Shown here: piece after piece, positions 58,715-64,000 of the stretch
Layout: each line of letters starts with the position of its first letter
Position numbering within the stretch: position 1 is the first letter of the stretch
Assembly: GCA_024349765.1 (NCBI GenBank)
Contig: AP026073.1
Span: 3,162,001 to 3,226,000, forward strand
Source of the DNA: Streptomyces nigrescens
GTDB taxonomy: Bacteria > Actinomycetota > Actinomycetes > Streptomycetales > Streptomycetaceae
Direction of reading: 5' to 3'
DNA: 64,000 bases
The notes under the pieces: generated by a model
Told to the model about the DNA's origin: nothing
Databases searched by the model: none
The model's input: only the letters and a program-made list of their open reading frames with translations
Translations under genes and position numbers: made by a program

Positions 58715-59027
58715 GTCACCGCCAAGGGCCGAGGGAGGCTTCGGTGACCGCACAACGGCTGTCCGAGGCGCCGGCAGCGGCGCCTCACCGCGGCGTGGGT
58801 GCTCGTGCGCGCCTCGAACTCCTCCGCCGTCTCTCCGCACGCCGCAGACAGGACCTGTTCGAGCGGATCCGGCCGGACGGTCCGCCGGCCTGTCCGCCAC
58901 CGGGTGCGCCTCTCAACGGCCGCCGCCACGATGAAGCCATGGTTCCCCTGGTACTTCGCGCTCCCGGTCATCTCCTGGCCGGAGTGCAAGGCCCCCGCGG
59001 CACGTGTTACCGCGGACCACGCACCCC
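58715..59027. other. 313-bp gap before the P-type ATPase, with a weak palindrome
   Basis: Open frames here are not convincing. At 58870-58883, CGGCCGGACGGTCC resembles the GGNCCGWYCGGNCC palindrome with two deviations and could regulate the ATPase-TrkA operon. No ribosome-proximal promoter was recognised. Confidence 0.4.
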
Positions 59028-61865
59028 ATGACTCAGCTCCTGACCCCCGGTGACGGCCCGGGGCCGCCGACCGGTGCCGAAGCGGCGGGCTCTCCTCTGC
59101 AGACGGTGGCACCCGGGGACGTCTTCGCCGCGCTCGACACCTCGCCGCGGGGTCTCGGCGCGGCGGACGCGGTGACGCGGCGGGACCGGTACGGCCCCAA
59201 CGAACTGCCGCGCGCCGGGCGCCGGGGCGTGTGGCGGCAACTGGCGGCGCAGTTCACCGACCTGTTCGCGATCGTCCTGCTCGTCGCGTCCGCGATCACC
59301 TTTCTCGCCTACGTGCTCCAGCAGCCCCCGGACGCCGGCACGTTCCGGCTGGCCGTGGCCATCCTCGCCGTGGTGGTGCTCAACGCGTCCATCGGCTTCG
59401 CCCAGGAGTACTCCGCCGAGCGGACCGCGCAGTCCCTGCAGGCGATGGTGCCGCACACCTGCCGGGTGCTGCGTGACGGGGAGCGGCGGGAGGTGCCCGC
59501 GCGCGAGCTGGTGCCGGGCGATGTCGTGGTCCTGGAGGCCGGGGACGCCGTGTCGGCGGACTGCCGCCTGGTCGAGGCGCACGAGGTGTCGGTGAACAAC
59601 GCCGCTCTGACCGGGGAGAGCGATGCGGTCGGCCGCACCGGCGACGCGGAGGCGGCCGGACCGCTGCTGGAGGCCCGCAACTGCGTGTTCATGGGCACCG
59701 ACGTCGTCGCCGGGACCGCGAAGGCCGTGGTGTTCGCGACCGGTCCGGCCACCGAGTTCGGGCGGATCTTCCGGCTCGCGTCGGCGGCGCCGGGGCAGAA
59801 GACCCCGCTGCAGCTCCAGGTGGCCTCGATGGCCCGCCGGGTGGCCGGGGTGGCCCTGGCCATCGGGGCGGCCCTGTTCGCGGTGCGCGTGCCGACCGGT
59901 CAGCCCTTCGTGGAAACGTTCGTGTTCGCACTGGGAGTGATGGTCGCCCTGGTGCCCGAGGGCCTGCCCGCGACGCTGTCCGTGTCGCTGGCGATCGGCG
60001 TACGGCGGATGGCCCGCAGGCACGCGCTGGTCAAGAAGCTTCTGGCGGTGGAGGCACTGGGGTCCACCACGGTCGTGTGCACGGACAAGACCGGGACGCT
60101 GACGCAGGCCGAGATGACCGTCACGCAGGTATGGGCCGGCGGCGCATCGCATCCCGTCTCGGGCGTGGGGTACGCGCCGGTCGGAGAGGTCACCGATCCC
60201 CTGGCCGTGCGCGAGCTGCTCCGGGCCGCGGCACTGTGCAGCAACGCCCGGCTGGTGCCTCCCCTGGCCGCCGACCAGAGCGGTTCCCGGGCCGGGCACC
60301 GGAGCTGGCGGGTGCTCGGCGACACCACCGAAGGGGCGCTGCTCGTCGCGGCGGAGAAGGCCGGGATCGATCCGGCCGCCGAGGAGGACGCGGCGCCGCG
60401 CGTGGCGGAGAACCCGTTCGACTCGGTCCGCAAAATGATGAGCACCGTGCACCGGTCCCGGGACAGCGGCACCTACCACGCGTACGTCAAAGGAGCCCCG
60501 CAAGAGCTGCTGGCCCGGTGCACCGGCATCGACTGGAAGGGCGAGCGGCGGGCACTGACGGACGAGCTGCGCGCCGAAGTCGTCGCGGCGAACGACGAAC
60601 TCGCTTCCCAGGGGCTGCGTGTGCTGGCGGCGGCCTGGCGGCCGGTGAGCGGCTCGGACGTCACACAGGACGAGGCGGAATCCGGGCTCACCCTGCTCGG
60701 TCTGCTCGGCATGCTCGACCCACCGCGGCCGGAGGTCAGTGCGGCGGTCGACGCCTGCCGGCAGGCCGGAATCCGTATCGTCATGGTCACCGGCGACCAT
60801 CCGCTGACCGCCGAGGCCGTGGCCCGCCGGGTGGACATCGTGCGGCAGGCCGCTCCCACCGTGGTGACCGGCGCATCCCTCGACAGCATGGACGACGACG
60901 CCTTGGACGGCCTGCTCGCCGGGCCGGCCGAGCTGCTGCTGTGCCGGGTCAGTCCCGAGCACAAGATGCGGGTGGTCACCGCCTTCCAGCGGCGCGGCGA
61001 GGTGGTCGCGGTGACCGGTGACGGAGCCAACGACGCCCCCGCCCTCAAGCACGCGGACATCGGCGTGGCGATGGGGGCCTCCGGGACGGACGTCGCCAGG
61101 GAAGCGGCGGTCATGGTGCTGCTGGACGACTCGTTCGCCTCCATCGCCACCGCGGTGCGACTGGGCCGTTCGGTCTACCAGAACATCCGCAAGTTCCTGA
61201 TCTACCTCTTCAGTCACAACATCGCCGAACTCGTCCCCATCCTGGCCGCGACCTTCGTGGGCTTTCCGCTCGTTCCGATCACCGCCGTGCAGATCCTGGC
61301 GATCGACCTCGGCTCGGACGTGCTGCCCGCGCTGGCGCTGGGCGCCGAGCCGCCCGAGCCCGATGTCATGGACCGCCCGCCACGCTCCCGCCGGGAGCGG
61401 CTGTTCTCCGCCGGGGTGATGGGCCGGATCCTGTTCCTGGGCGGCATCCAGGCGCTCGGCGTGTGCGTCGTCTTCTTCTGGCACATCCACGCCGCCGGGA
61501 TCCCGTACTCCCGCTTCACCGAGGACGACGCCGTCTACCGGGAGGCGATCACCATGGTCCAGGCGGGGATCGTGGTCAGCCAGTTCTTCAATGCGCTGGC
61601 CGTGCGTACCGAGCGCCAGAGCGTGTTCCGGATCGGGCTGCTGTCCAATCCCTGGCTGCTGGCCGCGGGGTGCTTCGGCCTCGGCCTGATGGCGGCGATC
61701 AGCTATCTGCCCGCGCTGCAGGCCGTCTTCCACACCGCCCCGCTCGCCGCGGCCGACTGGGCGGTCCTGGCGGGCTTCGGAGCGCTGTTGCTGGCTGCTG
61801 AGGAAACCCGCAAGTGGTGGCTGCGGAGCCACCGCCCCGGGGCCAGGAAGGGAGCAGGACGATGA
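59028..61865 (+). CDS. P2-type cation-transporting ATPase
   Basis: 945 residues from ATG 59028 (the ribosome site is weak). The N-terminal cation-ATPase domain (VFAALDTSPRGLGAADAVTRRDRYGPNELP) is followed by TGES (195-198), the helix-4 PEGLP motif, the phosphorylated Asp353 in CTDKTGTLTQ, the KGAPQ nucleotide motif and GDGANDAPALKHADIGVAMG. The membrane segments IAELVPIL and IDLGSDVLPALALG resemble calcium/sodium-type pumps. A CtpF-like dormancy ATPase is the nearest familiar analogue. Overlaps the TrkA-like gene by four bases, so ion pumping and potassium control are coupled. Confidence 0.94.
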   Translation: MTQLLTPGDGPGPPTGAEAAGSPLQTVAPGDVFAALDTSPRGLGAADAVTRRDRYGPNELPRAGRRGVWRQLAAQFTDLFAIVLLVASAITFLAYVLQQPPDAGTFRLAVAILAVVVLNASIGFAQEYSAERTAQSLQAMVPHTCRVLRDGERREVPARELVPGDVVVLEAGDAVSADCRLVEAHEVSVNNAALTGESDAVGRTGDAEAAGPLLEARNCVFMGTDVVAGTAKAVVFATGPATEFGRIFRLASAAPGQKTPLQLQVASMARRVAGVALAIGAALFAVRVPTGQPFVETFVFALGVMVALVPEGLPATLSVSLAIGVRRMARRHALVKKLLAVEALGSTTVVCTDKTGTLTQAEMTVTQVWAGGASHPVSGVGYAPVGEVTDPLAVRELLRAAALCSNARLVPPLAADQSGSRAGHRSWRVLGDTTEGALLVAAEKAGIDPAAEEDAAPRVAENPFDSVRKMMSTVHRSRDSGTYHAYVKGAPQELLARCTGIDWKGERRALTDELRAEVVAANDELASQGLRVLAAAWRPVSGSDVTQDEAESGLTLLGLLGMLDPPRPEVSAAVDACRQAGIRIVMVTGDHPLTAEAVARRVDIVRQAAPTVVTGASLDSMDDDALDGLLAGPAELLLCRVSPEHKMRVVTAFQRRGEVVAVTGDGANDAPALKHADIGVAMGASGTDVAREAAVMVLLDDSFASIATAVRLGRSVYQNIRKFLIYLFSHNIAELVPILAATFVGFPLVPITAVQILAIDLGSDVLPALALGAEPPEPDVMDRPPRSRRERLFSAGVMGRILFLGGIQALGVCVVFFWHIHAAGIPYSRFTEDDAVYREAITMVQAGIVVSQFFNALAVRTERQSVFRIGLLSNPWLLAAGCFGLGLMAAISYLPALQAVFHTAPLAAADWAVLAGFGALLLAAEETRKWWLRSHRPGARKGAGR

Positions 61866-62521
61866 GAGTGATCATCGTCGGCTGCGGACGGGTCGGGTCC
61901 CGGCTCGCCGCACAGCTCGCCATCGAGGGCCACGACGTACGGGTCGTCGACCTTCTGACCAAGGCACGCGGGCTGCTGCCCGTCGGCTTCACCGGCCACT
62001 TCCACGAAGGAAACGGCTTCAGCCGTACCGTGCTTCAGGCCGCCGGAATCGAGCACGCCGACGCGTTCGTCGCCGTCACCGCCACCGACAGCAGCAACAT
62101 CGTCAGCGCCCGGACCGCCAAGGAGACGTACCGGGTCCCCATCGTCCTCGCCCGGGTCTACGATCCCGACCGAGTCGACATCTACCGCGAACTCGGTATC
62201 CCCACCGTCGCGAGCGTCCGCTGGACGGTGCAGCAGATCCACCGGATGCTGCTGCACCGCCACCTCACGCCGGAACTCTCCTTCGGCAACGGGGAGACCC
62301 TGCTCGTCCGTTCCGAGCTGCCCGGCTACCTCACGGGGCGCCGGCTGACCGAGTTCGACATCGACGGTGAGATCCGCGTCGTGGAGGTCACCCGCGCGGG
62401 CCGTTCGCTCGTGCCCGCGCACAGCACCCCCGCCGAGCCCGGCGACCTGGTCACCTTCGCCGTGGCAGCCACCGCCCTCGGCCGCCTGCGCGGCTTTCTC
62501 GACAAGGAGCTCGGGACGTGA
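61862..62521 (+). CDS. TrkA-family potassium channel/transporter regulatory protein (RCK)
   Basis: 219 residues; the ATG at 61862 overlaps the ATPase stop and follows GGGAGCAGG. The N-terminal Rossmann RCK_N domain starts MRVIIVGCGRVGSRLAAQLAIEGHDVRVVD, with GNGFSRTVLQAAGIEHADAFVAVTATDSSNIVSA. An RCK_C-like domain covers about residues 140-215. It binds NAD(H) or nucleotides and gates a Trk/Ktr partner, which is not in the window. Confidence 0.93.
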   Translation: MRVIIVGCGRVGSRLAAQLAIEGHDVRVVDLLTKARGLLPVGFTGHFHEGNGFSRTVLQAAGIEHADAFVAVTATDSSNIVSARTAKETYRVPIVLARVYDPDRVDIYRELGIPTVASVRWTVQQIHRMLLHRHLTPELSFGNGETLLVRSELPGYLTGRRLTEFDIDGEIRVVEVTRAGRSLVPAHSTPAEPGDLVTFAVAATALGRLRGFLDKELGT

Positions 62522-63174
62522 AAGCCCTGATCGTCGGCGCCGGCAGGCTCGGTACCCAGATCGCCCAGGTGCTCGCCGCGGCTCGGAACGACGTCACCCT
62601 CGTCGATCACGACGAGGACCGGATCGCCGAACTCGAAGGCCGCCTCGCCGTGCGTCTCGCCGCGGGCGACGCCTGCGAGCCCGGCTTCCTGGAGCACACC
62701 GGCGCCCTGACCACCGACCTCCTCATCGCCGCCACCGGCAACGACGAGGACAACCTCGTCATCAGCTTGCTCGCCAAGCGGCGGTTCGACGTCCCGCGGG
62801 TCGCGGCCCGGGTCAACGACGCGGAGAACACCTGGCTGTTCGACCACCGCTGGGGCGTCGACATCCCCGTTCCCGCCGCCACCCCGCTGATCTCGCTCAT
62901 CGAAGAGGCCACCGGCGCCACCGACACGGTCGCGCTGCTCCGCCTGAGCAAGGCGGGCGTCAACGTCATCGAAACCGCGATCACCGCGCAGTCCCGCGCG
63001 GCCGGCCGGGCCCTGGCCGACATCGTGCTCCCCGCCGGCACGGTCATCACCACCGTCATCCGCGACGGTCAACCCACCGTCCCCACCCCTGACATACGGC
63101 TCCAGGCCGGTGACGAACTCCTCGTCGTCTCCCACGCCGCGACCGAGCAGGAAATCCACGCCGCCTTCCAATGA
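62518..63174 (+). CDS. TrkA-family potassium transport regulatory protein (second copy)
   Basis: 218 residues; the GTG at 62518 overlaps the previous stop by four bases. RCK_N: MKALIVGAGRLGTQIAQVLAAARNDVTLVDHDEDRIAELEGRLAVRLAAGDACEPGFLEHTG; RCK_C: VIETAITAQSRAAGRALADIVLPAGTVITTVIRDGQ and LQAGDELLVVSHAATEQEIHAAF. Two adjacent single-RCK proteins suggest a heteromeric ring acting on a Trk-like membrane partner encoded elsewhere. Confidence 0.94.
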   Translation: MKALIVGAGRLGTQIAQVLAAARNDVTLVDHDEDRIAELEGRLAVRLAAGDACEPGFLEHTGALTTDLLIAATGNDEDNLVISLLAKRRFDVPRVAARVNDAENTWLFDHRWGVDIPVPAATPLISLIEEATGATDTVALLRLSKAGVNVIETAITAQSRAAGRALADIVLPAGTVITTVIRDGQPTVPTPDIRLQAGDELLVVSHAATEQEIHAAFQ

Positions 63175-63259
63175 CCCGTGGCCCGCCGCGCTCCCGGCCG
63201 GAGAGTCAGGGGGCGCGCGTTCTCCACGGCCTGCCCGCTCGGCTCGGCGCCGGGTCTCG

Positions 63260-64000
63260 TCAGCCGTGCGTGCTGCGTGCGCCCGTACGGTCCGTGCCGC
63301 TGCTTCGGCCTGCTCCGTCCCTGATTCGAGTCTTCATGCCGGGCCCTGCGGTGTCGCGCGGTGGTTGCTCGGGGCACAGCCACCGCTGCAGGCGCATGAC
63401 GACATGGCCGAGGCCGGAGAGCCCGGCTGCGATCGCGAAGTCGCCGAGGGTCAGCGGCTCCGTTCCCAGCAGGGCCTGCAGGGGCGGCAGCCAGACACCC
63501 GCCACCTGCAGGCAGAGGGCTGCGCCTACGGCCACCAGCAGGAAGGGATTGGCCAGGCTGCCGGGGCGGGCACGGGAGCCGAGGGCCACGCCCAGCTGGG
63601 TCGCGCCGAGGACCAGAAAGACCATGGACTGCCACGGACGCCCGGTTTCCCTCGCCCAGAGCCCGGTCGCCAGGGTGACGGTGGCGACGAATGCCCCCAT
63701 GGCCAGGATCCGCGGCCACAGCCCGGCGCCCAGCACGCTTTCGGCGGGCGGCCGCGGTGGGTGGCGCATCACCTCCGGTTCGACGGGTTCCGCGCCGAGG
63801 GCCACGCCGGGCAGGCCGTGGGTGAGCAGGTTGATCCAGAGGATCTGGGCGGGCAGCAGGGGGAGCGGCATCCCCAGGAAGGGGCCGAGGAGCATGACGA
63901 GGATCTCCGCGGTGCCTCCGGCCAGCGCATAGAGCAGGAACCGGCGCACATTGGCGTAGACGCGGCGGCCCTCCTCCACCGCGGCGACGACCGTGGCCGG
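63260..64000 (-). CDS. P-type ATPase, C-terminal part, cut by window edge
   Basis: Only the last 247 codons (246 residues) are in the window; the start lies beyond position 64000. EEGRRVYANVRRFLLYALAGGTAEILVMLLG is helix 5 and AQILWINLLTHGLPGVALGAEPVEPEVM helix 6, followed by four more membrane segments. The usual helix-6 Asp of calcium pumps (TDGLPA) is His here (THGLPG), so ion choice differs. Convergent with the TrkA operon and part of the same stress-type cluster. Confidence 0.85.
   Translation of the reverse strand, partial: PATVVAAVEEGRRVYANVRRFLLYALAGGTAEILVMLLGPFLGMPLPLLPAQILWINLLTHGLPGVALGAEPVEPEVMRHPPRPPAESVLGAGLWPRILAMGAFVATVTLATGLWARETGRPWQSMVFLVLGATQLGVALGSRARPGSLANPFLLVAVGAALCLQVAGVWLPPLQALLGTEPLTLGDFAIAAGLSGLGHVVMRLQRWLCPEQPPRDTAGPGMKTRIRDGAGRSSGTDRTGARSTHG

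Noticed and set aside
1-64000. CRISPR array, prophage, rRNA or biosynthetic gene cluster core
   Set aside because: No regularly spaced repeats with spacers, phage structural genes, rRNA segments, PKS/NRPS modules or terpene synthase motifs were seen.

Overview
The window is very GC-rich DNA with strong third-position GC and translationally coupled operons. Its gene set (M9 collagenase, LCP protein, SHOCT protein, DUF1918 protein, FCD-type GntR regulator, L-glutamate-oxidase-like enzyme, bifunctional deacetylase/glycosyltransferase) points to a Streptomyces or close relative. Species cannot be assigned from the sequence alone.

Positions 1-20.2 kb hold the most coherent system: a collagen/hydroxyproline utilisation island. 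A secreted M9 collagenase (left edge) and a secreted M6-like metalloprotease would cut collagen or similar protein. A five-gene Dpp/Opp-type ABC importer would take up the peptides. An M24 Xaa-Pro peptidase and an alpha/beta-hydrolase prolyl aminopeptidase would release proline and hydroxyproline. A seven-step operon then carries the three subunits of a D-hydroxyproline dehydrogenase, a DHDPS-family deaminase, a hydroxyproline 2-epimerase (both catalytic Cys present) and a semialdehyde dehydrogenase, giving 2-oxoglutarate. A GntR/FCD regulator closes the set. Five promoter regions share a short inverted repeat, GTGA(A/C)ATNNNAC, so one regulator, most simply the GntR protein, may control digestion, uptake and catabolism together.

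Positions 20.2-34.1 kb are a mosaic of small transcription units: hypothetical proteins, a PASTA/DUF3761 lipoprotein, a TetR/serine-hydrolase pair and an ArsR-like/alpha-beta-hydrolase pair (each with visible operators), an unknown protein with three Cys-His/His-Pro repeats, a phospholipid-methyltransferase-like enzyme, a membrane-anchored M4 fold with destroyed zinc site, and a Tat-exported L-amino-acid oxidase.

Positions 34.1-45.3 kb contain an AhpD-like remnant, an orphan structured RNA with a strong terminator, a 2H-phosphoesterase fragment, an ApbE/FMN-binding/flavocytochrome operon divergent from an OmpR-type two-component system, an MFS transporter, a second serine hydrolase, and a DUF4097 protein divergent from a GbsR/MarR-type regulator with an IS30-like HTH.

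Positions 45.8-49.8 kb form a surface-polysaccharide operon (small membrane protein, GT2 fused to a catalytically degenerate NodB domain, LCP ligase). From 49.9 to 53.2 kb there is a DUF4142 protein, a broken AraC gene, an acyl-CoA-dehydrogenase-fold flavoenzyme and a coiled-coil remnant. From 53.3 kb to the right edge lies a dormancy/stress-type cluster: SHOCT and YcxB-like membrane proteins, two tandem-domain universal stress proteins, a CBS-BON protein, a DUF1918-XRE-PNPOx fusion, two P-type ATPases and two TrkA-type proteins. Here palindromes of the form GGNCCGWYCGGNCC recur upstream of genes and suggest a DevR/OsdR-like regulon.
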